Positions 1-8,342 of a stretch of 64,000 nucleotides of DNA are shown in pieces. Below the pieces are notes generated by a model that did no database searches, had not been told where the DNA came from, and worked only from the letters and a program-made list of their open reading frames with translations. Source of the stretch: Mycobacterium sp. MFM001 (GTDB lineage: Bacteria > Actinomycetota > Actinomycetes > Mycobacteriales > Mycobacteriaceae); NCBI RefSeq assembly GCF_003402475.1, contig NZ_BFAB01000007.1, positions 1 to 64,000 on the forward strand, read 5' to 3'. How positions within the stretch are numbered: the first letter of the stretch is position 1; each line of letters opens with the position of its first letter. A program made the translations under genes and the position numbers.

Positions 1-22
1 CCCTGGTAGCTGCTCGCGCAAC

Positions 23-1390
23 TCAGCCGTGGCTGATACGCAACAGCTCCGAGAGGCTGGGCAGCTTGACCCGCGGCCGGCCGTGCGGCTCGCCGGCCGA
101 GCGCTCGTACTCGTCGATCAGCTTCCAGTGCGCATCGGTGACGAGTTTCGGCTGCCGGGAGGCCAGCCACTCGGCGAGCTTGTCGGCGTGGTCGGCCCCG
201 AAATCGGCGAGGCTGGCCCGCGACAGGTCGTCGAGCAGGGTGTCGACGGTGTCCTGGGAGTCCTTCTTGTTGGTGCCGATCACCCCGGTCGGGCCGCGCT
301 TGATCCAGCCGACGACGTACTCGTTGCGGCTGCCGTCGACCCGGCCGCCGGTGTTGGGAATCGTTCCGCTGCGCTCGTCGAACGGCAGACCCGGTGTCGG
401 CACACCGCGGTAGCCCACCGAGCGCACCACCAGCTGCACGGGCAGCTCCTCGCGCGCGCCGGTGTCCTTGGCCACCACCCGTCCGCTGTCGTCGCTGACA
501 AGCTCGTTGCGGCCCAGCACGATCTGCTCGACTCGGCCCTCGCCCTTGATCTCGATGGGAGAGGTAAAAAACCGGAACACGAGTCGGCGGTGACCCGGGC
601 GGGGCTCCCGGCTCGCATACTCCCGCAGCACCGCGATGTTCTGCTTACACGTCTTGCCGACCGCGGCCGCGTCGTCGTCGCTGATGCCTTCCAAATCCGC
701 GGGATCGACCACCACGTCGACTCCCTGGAGGGCCGCGAGAGTGCCCAGCTCACGCAACTCCAGCGTCGTGAACGCAGTCTGCAGCGGACCGCGCCGGCCG
801 ATGATCACCACTTCCTGGACACCACACGGGCGCAACGAGTCCAGCGCGTGATCGGCGATATCGGTCTGGGCCAGCTCGTCGGGGTCGCTCACCAGAATGC
901 GGGCGACGTCGAGGGCCACGTTGCCGTTACCGATGACCACGGCCCGCGCACCGGACAGGTCGGGGGTCATCTGCTCGAAGTGCGGGTGGGCGTTGTACCA
1001 GCCCACGAAGTCGACCGCGGCGATGCTGCCGGGCAGGTCCTCGCCGGGAATGTTCAGCGACCGGTCCGACTGCGCGCCGACGGCGTAGATCACCGCGTCG
1101 TACTGCTCGGCGAGCTCGGTGGCTTCGATGTGCTCGCCCACCACCACATTGCCGAAGAACCGGAAGCGGGGGTCGTCGGCGGTCTTCTCGAACTGCTTGC
1201 TGATCGACTTGATCTTCGGATGGTCAGGCGCGACGCCGGAGCGCACCAGCCCCCACGGCGTGGGCAGCATCTCCAGCATGTCCACCGCGACGTCGAGCTG
1301 GTCCGACGAGTCGGCGGCCTTCAACAGTGAGGCCGCGGCGAAGAAGCCGGAGGGGCCAGAGCCGACGATCGCGACGTGGTAAGGGCGCAT
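23..1390 (-). CDS. fprA: NADPH-ferredoxin/adrenodoxin-type reductase FprA
   Basis: This 455-residue flavoprotein is predicted to pass electrons from NADPH through FAD to ferredoxins, for example for cytochromes P450. The N-terminus MRPYHVAIVGSGPSGFF is the FAD dinucleotide-binding motif. GNGNVALDVAR near the middle is the NADPH-binding motif, and GWIKRGPTGVIGTNK is the conserved C-terminal FAD-contacting segment. Length and sequence match M. tuberculosis FprA (Rv3106, about 456 aa). The reading frame stays open far upstream, but the ATG at 1388-1390 places the FAD motif at the very N-terminus, so that start was chosen. It is divergent from prfB with a 69-base gap, the same arrangement as in M. 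tuberculosis. Confidence 0.95.
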   Translation of the reverse strand: MRPYHVAIVGSGPSGFFAAASLLKAADSSDQLDVAVDMLEMLPTPWGLVRSGVAPDHPKIKSISKQFEKTADDPRFRFFGNVVVGEHIEATELAEQYDAVIYAVGAQSDRSLNIPGEDLPGSIAAVDFVGWYNAHPHFEQMTPDLSGARAVVIGNGNVALDVARILVSDPDELAQTDIADHALDSLRPCGVQEVVIIGRRGPLQTAFTTLELRELGTLAALQGVDVVVDPADLEGISDDDAAAVGKTCKQNIAVLREYASREPRPGHRRLVFRFFTSPIEIKGEGRVEQIVLGRNELVSDDSGRVVAKDTGAREELPVQLVVRSVGYRGVPTPGLPFDERSGTIPNTGGRVDGSRNEYVVGWIKRGPTGVIGTNKKDSQDTVDTLLDDLSRASLADFGADHADKLAEWLASRQPKLVTDAHWKLIDEYERSAGEPHGRPRVKLPSLSELLRISHG

Positions 1391-1459
1391 ACACCCCGAT
1401 GCTAAACGGCTACTACCGCGTAGGTTGCCAAGGTCGCCAGGCCGGTAACGTGAGCAGCT

Positions 1460-2566
1460 GTGGAACCCGACCGTCAGGCTGATATCGCCGCCCTTGACTC
1501 CACGCTGACCACCGTGGAGCGGGTGCTCGATGTCGAGGGTCTGCGCAGTCGCATCGAGAAGCTCGAACACGAGGCCTCTGACCCGCACCTGTGGGACGAC
1601 CAGTCCCGCGCGCAAAAGGTGACTAGCGAGCTGTCCCATACCCAGGGCGAGCTGCGGCGGGTCGAGGAGCTGCGCCGTCGCCTCGACGACCTGCCGGTGC
1701 ACTACGAGCTGGCCGCCGAGGAGGGCAGTGCCGAAGAGCTGGCCGAGGCCGACGCCGAGCTCAAGGCGCTGCGGGCCGACATCGAGGCCATGGAGGTCCG
1801 CACCCTGCTGTCGGGTGAGTACGACGAGCGCGAGGCGCTGGTCACCATCCGCTCCGGCGCCGGCGGGGTGGACGCCGCCGACTGGGCCGAGATGCTGATG
1901 CGGATGTACATCCGCTGGGCCGAGCAGCACAACTATCCCGTCGAAGTGTTCGACACCTCCTACGCCGAGGAAGCCGGGATCAAAAGCGCGACGTTCGCGG
2001 TGCATGCGCCGTTCGCCTACGGCACGCTGTCGGTCGAACAGGGCACCCACCGGCTGGTGCGGATCAGCCCGTTCGACAACCAGAGCCGACGCCAGACGTC
2101 GTTCGCCGAGGTCGAGGTGCTTCCGGTGGTGGAGACCACCGACCACATCGACATTCCCGAAGGCGACGTGCGGGTGGACGTGTACCGCTCCAGCGGTCCC
2201 GGCGGGCAGTCGGTGAACACCACCGACTCGGCGGTGCGGCTGACCCACATTCCGACCGGCATCGTGGTCACCTGTCAGAACGAAAAGTCGCAGCTGCAGA
2301 ACAAGGTGGCGGCGATGCGGGTTCTTCAGGCAAAGTTGTTGGAGCGCAAGCGCTTAGAAGAACGCGCTGAGCTCGACGCCTTGAAGGGTGAAGGCGGCAG
2401 CTCCTGGGGTAACCAGATGCGGTCCTACGTACTGCACCCGTACCAGATGGTCAAGGATCTGCGCACCGAATACGAGGTGGGTAATCCGACGGCCGTGCTG
2501 GACGGGGACATCGACGGATTCCTGGAGGCGGGGATCCGGTGGCGCAATAGGCGAGATGACGACTGA
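1460..2566 (+). CDS. prfB: peptide chain release factor 2
   Basis: Class I release factor of 368 aa that recognises UGA and UAA stop codons and triggers peptidyl-tRNA hydrolysis in the ribosome. The tripeptide SPF of the stop-codon recognition loop (RISPFDNQ) and the catalytic GGQ ([13 protein letters not shown]) are both present. The gene is one uninterrupted frame, so the programmed +1 frameshift that regulates RF2 in E. coli is absent. It starts with GTG and overlaps the start of the downstream channel gene. It heads a forward gene run corresponding to Rv3105c-Rv3100c of M. tuberculosis. Confidence 0.96.
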   Translation: MEPDRQADIAALDSTLTTVERVLDVEGLRSRIEKLEHEASDPHLWDDQSRAQKVTSELSHTQGELRRVEELRRRLDDLPVHYELAAEEGSAEELAEADAELKALRADIEAMEVRTLLSGEYDEREALVTIRSGAGGVDAADWAEMLMRMYIRWAEQHNYPVEVFDTSYAEEAGIKSATFAVHAPFAYGTLSVEQGTHRLVRISPFDNQSRRQTSFAEVEVLPVVETTDHIDIPEGDVRVDVYRSSGPGGQSVNTTDSAVRLTHIPTGIVVTCQNEKSQLQNKVAAMRVLQAKLLERKRLEERAELDALKGEGGSSWGNQMRSYVLHPYQMVKDLRTEYEVGNPTAVLDGDIDGFLEAGIRWRNRRDDD

Positions 2567-3512
2567 TTCAAGGCTTTTCGCGACAGTGGCGGCCCAGCCG
2601 TGGCATGACATCTGGCGCGGCGACATTCGCCAATGGATTCTCACCAGCGGCCTGCGCATCGTTTTGCTGCTGATCGGGGCGGTGCTGGCGGCGCGGTTCG
2701 TCAATTGGCTGGCGCGAAAGGTGACCGAGCGCCTCGACATGGGCTTCGCCGAGAGCGACGCGCTGGTGCGTTCGGAGGCCACCAAGCACCGGCAGGCGGT
2801 GGCGTCGGTGATCTCGTGGGTGTCGGTCGTGCTGATCGCGATCGCGGTGGTCGTTCAACTGGCCGACATCCTGAACATTTCGGTGAAGGGTCTGGTGGCG
2901 CCGGCGACGGTGGTGGGGGCCGCGCTGGGTTTCGGCGCCCAGCAGTTGGTCAAAGACCTGCTGTCCGGATTCTTCATCATCGCCGAAAAGCAGTACGGGT
3001 TCGGCGATCTGGTGGAGCTCACCATTCTGGGATCGCCGACGGACGCCGCCGGCACCGTCGAAAACGTCACGCTTCGGGTGACCAAGTTGCGCTCGCCGGA
3101 CGGCGAAGTGTTCACCGTGCCCAACGGCCAGATCGTCAAGTCGGTGAACCTGTCCAAGGACTGGGCGCGCGCCGTCGTCGACATCCCGGTGTCCACCACC
3201 GCCGACCTGAACCTGGTCAACGACGTCCTGCGCCAAGAGTGTGAGCATGCCCGCGCCGACGAGGTGCTGGGCGAGTTGCTGCTCGACGCCCCCACGGTGA
3301 TGGGCGTGGAAAGCATCGAGGTCGACACGGTCACGCTGCGGTTGGTGGCCCGCACGCTGCCCGGCAAGCAGTTCCAGGCGGGTCGCGAGCTGCGCGTGCT
3401 GGTGGTGCGGGCACTGGCTCGCGCCGGCATCGTCACCGCCGCCGAGACGCGGGCGACCGTCGGCGCGATCGCCAGCAGCGCCGAACAAGAAACCCAGGAA
3501 CCGACCAAGTGA
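2556..3512 (+). CDS. MscS-family small mechanosensitive channel-like membrane protein
   Basis: Integral membrane protein of 318 aa, homologous by position and length to Rv3104c. Hydrophobic helices lie at about residues 30-52 ([20 protein letters not shown]), 85-108 and 118-140. They are followed by the MscS signature region [21 protein letters not shown] and a beta-rich cytoplasmic part ([23 protein letters not shown]). MscS-type channels release solutes on hypo-osmotic shock; this function is inferred from the family. The ATG at 2556 overlaps the prfB stop, indicating translational coupling. The stop overlaps the next GTG start by four bases (GTGA). Confidence 0.85.
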   Translation: MTTDSRLFATVAAQPWHDIWRGDIRQWILTSGLRIVLLLIGAVLAARFVNWLARKVTERLDMGFAESDALVRSEATKHRQAVASVISWVSVVLIAIAVVVQLADILNISVKGLVAPATVVGAALGFGAQQLVKDLLSGFFIIAEKQYGFGDLVELTILGSPTDAAGTVENVTLRVTKLRSPDGEVFTVPNGQIVKSVNLSKDWARAVVDIPVSTTADLNLVNDVLRQECEHARADEVLGELLLDAPTVMGVESIEVDTVTLRLVARTLPGKQFQAGRELRVLVVRALARAGIVTAAETRATVGAIASSAEQETQEPTK

Positions 3513-3979
3513 AATTCTTTTCCCTCGACCGGTTGAAAAAGATCGGCCAGGACGCCGAGCGCGGCTGGCCGGGCTACTTGTTGGGCGGCCATGTGCGCAC
3601 GTCCACGGTGGTGTTGGTGATCGCATTCGTGGCGGTGTGGTGGGTCTACGACTCCAACAAGCACACTCAGTCGTCGACCCCGACCCAGGTGCCCGCGACC
3701 CAGGTGGTGCCGCCCGGCTACGTGCCCGACCCGAACTACACGTGGGTGCCGCGCAGCCGGCTGCAGCAGCCGCCGACCACCCGGACGTGGACTCCGACCA
3801 CCACCACGACCACAACGACCACCACGCCACCGACCACCACGACGACCACCACGACACCGCCGCCGCCGTTCCAACTGCCCGTGCTGCCGCCGCCGTTCGG
3901 TCCGGGAACGACGACGTCGTCGTCGACGCCGCCTCCGCCGGGCCCCGAGCCGGCTCCGGCGCCGCCGCCCATTCCGTAG
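3509..3979 (+). CDS. Pro/Thr-rich single-pass membrane protein
   Basis: This 156-residue protein corresponds in position to Rv3103c. A short basic N-terminus is followed by one transmembrane helix at about residues 31-50 (TSTVVLVIAFVAVWWVY). The rest is a low-complexity tail of threonine runs and proline clusters (TTTTTTTTTPP type), likely disordered, extracytoplasmic and possibly O-glycosylated. It is translationally coupled to the channel gene before it and precedes ftsE. The function is unknown; its location suggests an envelope or division-related role, which is inference only. Confidence 0.8.
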   Translation: MKFFSLDRLKKIGQDAERGWPGYLLGGHVRTSTVVLVIAFVAVWWVYDSNKHTQSSTPTQVPATQVVPPGYVPDPNYTWVPRSRLQQPPTTRTWTPTTTTTTTTTTPPTTTTTTTTPPPPFQLPVLPPPFGPGTTTSSSTPPPPGPEPAPAPPPIP

Positions 3980-4024
3980 CGTGGTCGGCCTCAGCGAAAC
4001 TCACGGTTACACTGGCGTGCCGTG

Positions 4025-4714
4025 ATGATCACCCTCGACCATGTCAGCAAGCAGTACAAGTCGTCGGCGCGACCAGCGCTCGACAACATCAACGTCAAGA
4101 TCGACAAGGGTGAGTTCGTCTTCCTCATCGGACCGTCCGGCTCTGGCAAGTCCACGTTCATGCGGCTGCTGCTGGGCGCCGAGAATCCCACGACCGGTGA
4201 CGTGCGAGTGTCCAAGTTCCACGTCAACACGCTGCCCGGCCGCCACATCCCGAAGCTGCGCCAGGTGATCGGCTGCGTCTTCCAGGATTTCCGGCTGCTG
4301 CAGCAGAAGACGGTGTTCGAAAACGTCGCCTTCGCTTTGGAAGTCATCGGCAAAAAGCCCGAGACGATCAACCGGGTGGTGCCCGACGTGCTGGAGATGG
4401 TCGGTTTGTCCGGTAAGGCCAATCGGCTGCCGGCGGAGCTGTCCGGCGGCGAGCAGCAGCGGGTGGCGATCGCGCGCGCCTTCGTCAACCGGCCGCTGGT
4501 GCTGCTGGCCGACGAGCCGACCGGAAACCTCGACCCCGACACGAGTCAGGACATCATGGACCTGCTGGAACGGATCAACCGCACGGGAACCACCGTGCTG
4601 ATGGCCACCCACGACCATCACATCGTCGACTCGATGCGCCAGCGCGTGGTGGAGCTGTCTCTGGGCCGGCTGGTGCGCGACGAGCAGCGCGGCGTCTACG
4701 GGATGGACCGCTGA
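4025..4714 (+). CDS. ftsE: cell division ATP-binding protein FtsE
   Basis: ABC-type ATPase of 229 aa that pairs with FtsX to couple cytoplasmic ATP hydrolysis to periplasmic peptidoglycan hydrolase activation at the septum. It has Walker [11 protein letters not shown]-loop CVFQDFR, signature [14 protein letters not shown], Walker [14 protein letters not shown] and the H-loop ATHDHH. A GTG directly precedes the ATG; the ATG at 4025 was chosen because M. tuberculosis FtsE begins MITLDHV. The stop codon abuts the GTG start of ftsX. Confidence 0.96.
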   Translation: MITLDHVSKQYKSSARPALDNINVKIDKGEFVFLIGPSGSGKSTFMRLLLGAENPTTGDVRVSKFHVNTLPGRHIPKLRQVIGCVFQDFRLLQQKTVFENVAFALEVIGKKPETINRVVPDVLEMVGLSGKANRLPAELSGGEQQRVAIARAFVNRPLVLLADEPTGNLDPDTSQDIMDLLERINRTGTTVLMATHDHHIVDSMRQRVVELSLGRLVRDEQRGVYGMDR

Positions 4715-5608
4715 GTGCGCTTCTCATTCCTGCTCAACGAGGTCCTGACCGGTCTTCGTCGCAACGTCACCATGACCGTCGCGATGATCCTGACCACCGC
4801 CATCTCGATCGGTCTGTTCGGCGGCGGTCTGCTGGTGGTGCGGCTGGCCGACAATTCCCGCAGCATCTACCTCGACCGGGTGGAGACGCAGGTCTTTCTG
4901 ACCGACGACATCTCGGCCAACGACCCGACGTGCGACAGCGCCCCGTGTAAGGCACTGCGCGAAAAGATCGAGGCGCGCAACGACGTCAAATCGGTGCGAT
5001 TCCTCAACCGCGAGGACGCCTACAACGACGCGATCCGCAAGTTTCCGCAATACAAAGACGTGGCAGGCAAGGATTCGTTTCCGGCGTCGTTCATCGTCAA
5101 ATTGGAAAACCCGGAGCAGCACAAGGATTTCGACGCTGCCATGCAGGGTCAGCCCGGGGTGCTCAACGTGCTCAACCAGAAGGATCTGATCGACCGGCTG
5201 TTCGCCGTGTTGGACGGTCTGTCCAACGCTGCGTTTGCTGTCGCGCTGGTGCAGGCGATCGGGGCGATCCTGTTGATCGCCAACATGGTTCAAGTGGCGG
5301 CCTATACCCGGCGCACCGAGATCGGCATCATGCGACTGGTCGGCGCCACCCGCTGGTACACCCAGCTGCCGTTCCTGGTCGAGGCGATGGTGGCGGCAAC
5401 GGTCGGCGTCATCATCGCCGTCGTCGGCCTGATCGTGGTGCGGGCGATGTTCTTAGAGAACGCGCTCAACCAGTTCTACCAAGCGAATTTGATCGCCCGG
5501 ATCGACTACGCCGACATCCTCTACATCTCGCCGTGGCTGTTCTTGGTGGGCGTGGCGATGGCGGGGCTGACGGCCTATGCAACCTTGCGCGTGTACGTGC
5601 GGCGGTAA
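4715..5608 (+). CDS. ftsX: cell division membrane protein FtsX
   Basis: Permease-like partner of FtsE, 297 aa with a GTG start immediately after the ftsE stop. It has the FtsX topology: a first helix at about residues 22-43, a large extracytoplasmic domain (about 45-165) with two nearby cysteines (DPTCDSAPC) that could form a disulfide, then three helices near the C-terminus (about 170-195, 222-250 and 268-290). In mycobacteria the external domain recruits the RipC hydrolase, so the same role is likely here. Only two bases separate it from smpB. Confidence 0.95.
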   Translation: MRFSFLLNEVLTGLRRNVTMTVAMILTTAISIGLFGGGLLVVRLADNSRSIYLDRVETQVFLTDDISANDPTCDSAPCKALREKIEARNDVKSVRFLNREDAYNDAIRKFPQYKDVAGKDSFPASFIVKLENPEQHKDFDAAMQGQPGVLNVLNQKDLIDRLFAVLDGLSNAAFAVALVQAIGAILLIANMVQVAAYTRRTEIGIMRLVGATRWYTQLPFLVEAMVAATVGVIIAVVGLIVVRAMFLENALNQFYQANLIARIDYADILYISPWLFLVGVAMAGLTAYATLRVYVRR

Positions 5609-5610
5609 CG

Positions 5611-6105
5611 GTGGCCAAGAAGCCAGGGGGGCCCGCTAAGCCAGCCAGGCATGTCGTCGCGACCAACCGCAAGGCGCGGCACAATTATTCGATCCTGGAA
5701 GTGTTCGAGGCCGGGGTGGTTTTGCTCGGTACTGAGGTAAAAAGCCTGCGGGAGGGAAAAGCGTCGCTGGTCGACGCGTACGCCACCGTCGACGACGGCG
5801 AAGTCTGGCTCCGCAACCTGCATATTCCGGAATATCACCACGGGACCTGGACAAACCATGAACCGCGTCGTACCCGCAAACTGCTGCTCCACAGGCGCCA
5901 AATCGATGGTCTGATTGGCAAGATACGTGATGGTAACCTCGCGCTGGTGCCGTTGTCGCTGTATTTCTCCGAGGGAAAAGTGAAGGTAGAACTCGCTTTG
6001 GCACGTGGGAAGAGGGCGCACGACAAACGTCAGGATTTGGCCCGGCGTGACGCGCAACGTGAGGTGATGCGTGCACTGGGACGGCGCGCCAGGGGGATGA
6101 ACTGA
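5611..6105 (+). CDS. smpB: SsrA-binding protein SmpB
   Basis: Trans-translation partner of tmRNA, 164 aa. It binds the tRNA-like domain of ssrA and delivers it to stalled ribosomes. Diagnostic segments are NRKARHNYSILEVFEAGVVL, GTEVKSLREGKASL, HIPEY and the basic tail REVMRALGRRARGMN. The GTG at 5611 was chosen because its product (MAKKPGGPAKPARHVV) fits the family length. An upstream in-frame start at 5533 would bury the N-terminus inside ftsX. The partner ssrA lies 1.8 kb downstream on the same strand. Confidence 0.96.
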   Translation: MAKKPGGPAKPARHVVATNRKARHNYSILEVFEAGVVLLGTEVKSLREGKASLVDAYATVDDGEVWLRNLHIPEYHHGTWTNHEPRRTRKLLLHRRQIDGLIGKIRDGNLALVPLSLYFSEGKVKVELALARGKRAHDKRQDLARRDAQREVMRALGRRARGMN

Positions 6106-6950
6106 TCGGCGCGGCGTACGCCCAGCTGTCCGCGGTCAGCTACGGCGTCAGCGACTTCGTTGGGGGTGTGGCCGCGCGGCGCGTGGCTGCGCTGCGCGTC
6201 ATGCTGGTGTCGTACCCGGTCGCCGCGGTAATGCTTGGCCTGCTGGCGGTTCATGCCGGCGGTCCGATTCACCCCGGCGCCATCCTGTGGGGTTCGCTGT
6301 ACGGGATCAGCCAGGCGATCGGCGTGTGGTGGTTCTACGCGGCGATGAGCTCCGGACCCATCTCGGTGGTCTCACCGCTGGCTGCGGTGCTCAACGCCGC
6401 CGTGCCGATTGCGGTCGGCGTCGCGATCGGGGAACGACCGGGCGAGACGGCGTCGGTCGGTGTCGTGCTGGCGATGATCGCGGTGTTTTTGGTCGGCCGG
6501 GAGTCGCCCGACGACGAGGACGTCCGCACCCACCGGTTCACCCGCCGGGTGGCGTGGTTGACGGTCGGCGCGGGGGTGGCGTTCGGGCTGGACTTCGTGC
6601 TGCTGCATCAGGCGCCGGTGGAGTGCCGGCTGTGGCCGCTGTTTTTCGCCCGCGCGTCAGCGACGGTGCTGGTGTTCGCGGTGGCGGCGGCGACCGGGAA
6701 TTTCCAGATGCCGACCAAGACGCCGCTTCGGCTGGCGCTGACCGCGGCGCTGCTGGATACGTTCGCCAACATCGCGATGCTGATGGCGCTGCATGCGTGG
6801 CTGCTGTCGCTGGCCAGCATGCTGATCTCGCTGTATCCCGCCGCGACCGTCGTGCTGGCGATGGTGGTGCTGCGAGAACGGGTGACCCGCTGGCAGGGGC
6901 TCGGGATGGTGCTGGCGATGGTCGCGGTCGCGATGATCACCGCCGCTTGA
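6102..6950 (+). CDS. EamA/DMT-family membrane permease
   Basis: Predicted inner-membrane transporter of about 282 aa with roughly ten hydrophobic helices in two EamA-like halves (for example WGSLYGISQAIGVWWFYAA and LISLYPAATVVLAMVVLRE). The substrate is unknown. The first helix (AAYAQLSAVSYGVSDFVGG) is encoded upstream of the first conventional start, the GTG at 6168. No ATG, GTG or TTG is in frame between the upstream stop at 6060 and that helix. The best candidate for a full-length product is a CTG at 6102 overlapping the smpB stop (CTGA), so the start is uncertain. Confidence 0.75.
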   Translation: MIGAAYAQLSAVSYGVSDFVGGVAARRVAALRVMLVSYPVAAVMLGLLAVHAGGPIHPGAILWGSLYGISQAIGVWWFYAAMSSGPISVVSPLAAVLNAAVPIAVGVAIGERPGETASVGVVLAMIAVFLVGRESPDDEDVRTHRFTRRVAWLTVGAGVAFGLDFVLLHQAPVECRLWPLFFARASATVLVFAVAAATGNFQMPTKTPLRLALTAALLDTFANIAMLMALHAWLLSLASMLISLYPAATVVLAMVVLRERVTRWQGLGMVLAMVAVAMITAA

Positions 6951-6972
6951 CGGGTGTCTAACATCGCGCGCC

Positions 6973-7788
6973 ATGGTCACCCAACTGGATAAGTCCGACG
7001 TGCTGGCGGGTCTGTTCGCTTCGTGGGACGCGCTGGACCGACTGCTGGCCGGGCTGTCGGAGGAACAGTGGCGGACGCCGACGCCCTTACCGGGCTGGGA
7101 TGTGCACGCCGTCGTTGCGCACATTGTCGGCACCGAGTCGGCGCTGTCGGGGGCGCCCACCCCGGAGGCCGACGTGTCGGGGCTTGCGCACATTCGCAAC
7201 GACTTTGGTGCGACGAACGAGTGCTGGGTGCGCTTTTTGAGCGGCGAGCCCGGTGCCGAGCTGCATCAGCGATTCCTGGCAGTGACCGGGGATCGGCGCA
7301 AGTATTTGACCGACATGTCCGAGGAGGACTGGCTGGCGGTGACGCCGACGCCGGCGGGCGCCGACAGCTACGGGCGGTTCATGCGGGTGCGGGTTTTCGA
7401 CTGCTGGATGCACGAGCACGACATCCGCGACGGGTTGGGCCTGCCGGCGTCCGAAGCGGAGCTGGTGTCGCCGGCGGCGCGGCTGGCGCTCGACGAGATG
7501 GCGGCGAGCATGGGCTACGTCGTCGGCAAGCTGGGCGGGGCGCCCGACGGCTCGCGGGTCGCGATCGAGCTGACGGGTCCGCTGGCGCGGGTTATCCGCG
7601 TTGTGGTCGACGGGCGCGGACGGGTGGTGGACGACTTCGGCGGGATGGAGCCGACGGCGACTCTTCGGCTCGAAGCGTTGGCGTTCACCCGGCTGGCCGG
7701 CGGGCGGGTGGCCGGTGCTCCCGTCGAGCTCGAGGGTGACCGTGAGGTCGGTGCCCGGATCGTCGAGCACTTGAACTACGTGATCTGA
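6973..7788 (+). CDS. maleylpyruvate-isomerase-family mycothiol-dependent enzyme
   Basis: A 271-residue protein of the actinobacterial MDMPI N-terminal/DinB-like fold. It contains LLAGLSEEQWRTPTPLPGWDVHAVVAHIVGTE, where the WDV and VVAHI positions are characteristic, and a later histidine cluster DCWMHEHDIRDGLG that supplies metal ligands in this family. Relatives use mycothiol or other thiols as cofactor in isomerase or transferase reactions; the actual substrate cannot be read from the sequence. It starts at ATG 6973, 22 bases after the permease, and is followed by a long inverted repeat. Confidence 0.8.
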   Translation: MVTQLDKSDVLAGLFASWDALDRLLAGLSEEQWRTPTPLPGWDVHAVVAHIVGTESALSGAPTPEADVSGLAHIRNDFGATNECWVRFLSGEPGAELHQRFLAVTGDRRKYLTDMSEEDWLAVTPTPAGADSYGRFMRVRVFDCWMHEHDIRDGLGLPASEAELVSPAARLALDEMAASMGYVVGKLGGAPDGSRVAIELTGPLARVIRVVVDGRGRVVDDFGGMEPTATLRLEALAFTRLAGGRVAGAPVELEGDREVGARIVEHLNYVI

Positions 7789-7805
7789 GCCGCTGTCTCG
7801 GCGAC

Positions 7806-7854
7806 TGTGCGGATTCATACGCCTGCCTCGGCGTGTCTCGTATGAAATCGCACA
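7806..7854. repeat. 16-bp inverted repeat, probable terminator or dispersed palindrome
   Basis: The left arm TGTGCGGATTCATACG (7806-7821) pairs with the right arm CGTATGAAATCGCACA (7839-7854) with two mismatches around a 17-base loop. It lies 17 bases after the upstream stop codon and about 95 bases before ssrA. It could act as a bidirectional hairpin terminator separating the two, although there is no T tract. It may also be a copy of a dispersed mycobacterial palindromic repeat, which is inference. Confidence 0.6.
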
Positions 7855-7947
7855 ACGGGCGCGCGGATGAATATCGAGTGGCCTGTTGTTGCAGATCGCG
7901 TACCATTGATTGTCCTGCCGAAAGTCGGCGGGGATGCTCGAAGACAT

Positions 7948-8316
7948 GGGGCTGAACGGTTTCGACTTCGCGCATCGAATCAAGGGAAGCGTGCCGGTGC
8001 AGGCAAGAGACCACCGTAAGCGTCGTTGCAACCAATTAAGCGCCGATTCACATCAGCGCGACTACGCTCTCGCTGCCTAAGCGACAGCTAGTCCGTCAGA
8101 CCGGGAACTCCCTCGACCCGGATCCTGGCGTCAGCTAGAGGGATCAACCGTTAGGTTCGGTCGCGGGGCCTAGCGGGACACCAAACAGCGACTGGGATCG
8201 CCGTCCCGGCTAGTTCGCGAGACCGGGAGATCCGAGTAAGGGCACAGCGAACTGCGCACGGAGAAGCCTTGAGGGAATGCCGTAGGACCCGGGTTCGATT
8301 CCCGGCAGCTCCACCA
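7948..8316 (+). ncRNA. ssrA: tmRNA (transfer-messenger RNA)
   Basis: The 5' end GGGGCTGAACGGTTTCGACT and the 3' end GGTTCGATTCCCGGCAGCTC plus CACCA form the tRNA-like domain. Acceptor arms GGGGCTG and CAGCTCC pair with one G-U, and the CCA is encoded. The tag reading frame at 8042-8080 encodes ADSHQRDYALAA followed by TAA, the mycobacterial degradation tag. Length is 369 nt, as in M. tuberculosis. It works with SmpB (5611-6105) to rescue stalled ribosomes. The 3' end is duplicated at 9847-9870. Confidence 0.97.
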
Positions 8317-8317
8317 C
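8294..8317 (+). repeat. attachment-like direct repeat, copy 1 (tmRNA 3' end)
   Basis: These 24 bases at the tmRNA T-arm/acceptor end (TTCGATTCCCGGCAGCTC then CACCAC) recur at 9847-9870 with one mismatch (CC to CA in the acceptor). tmRNA 3' ends are known integration targets of actinobacterial phages and islands, so this looks like the restored attachment site. Confidence 0.75.
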
Positions 8318-8342
8318 TTGAACAGCACAAACAAAGGCTTGG

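Noticed and set aside
1460..1560. Programmed frameshift site in prfB
   Set aside because: The coding frame is continuous from the GTG, with no internal UGA or upstream Shine-Dalgarno-like slip site.
1391..2248. Long reverse-strand extension of fprA across prfB
   Set aside because: It is the antisense of prfB and has no family similarity; the FAD motif begins exactly at the ATG at 1390.
3780..3870. Short ACC-rich repeats resembling a satellite or CRISPR-like array
   Set aside because: They are threonine codons of the Pro/Thr-rich membrane protein; no spacers or unit structure.
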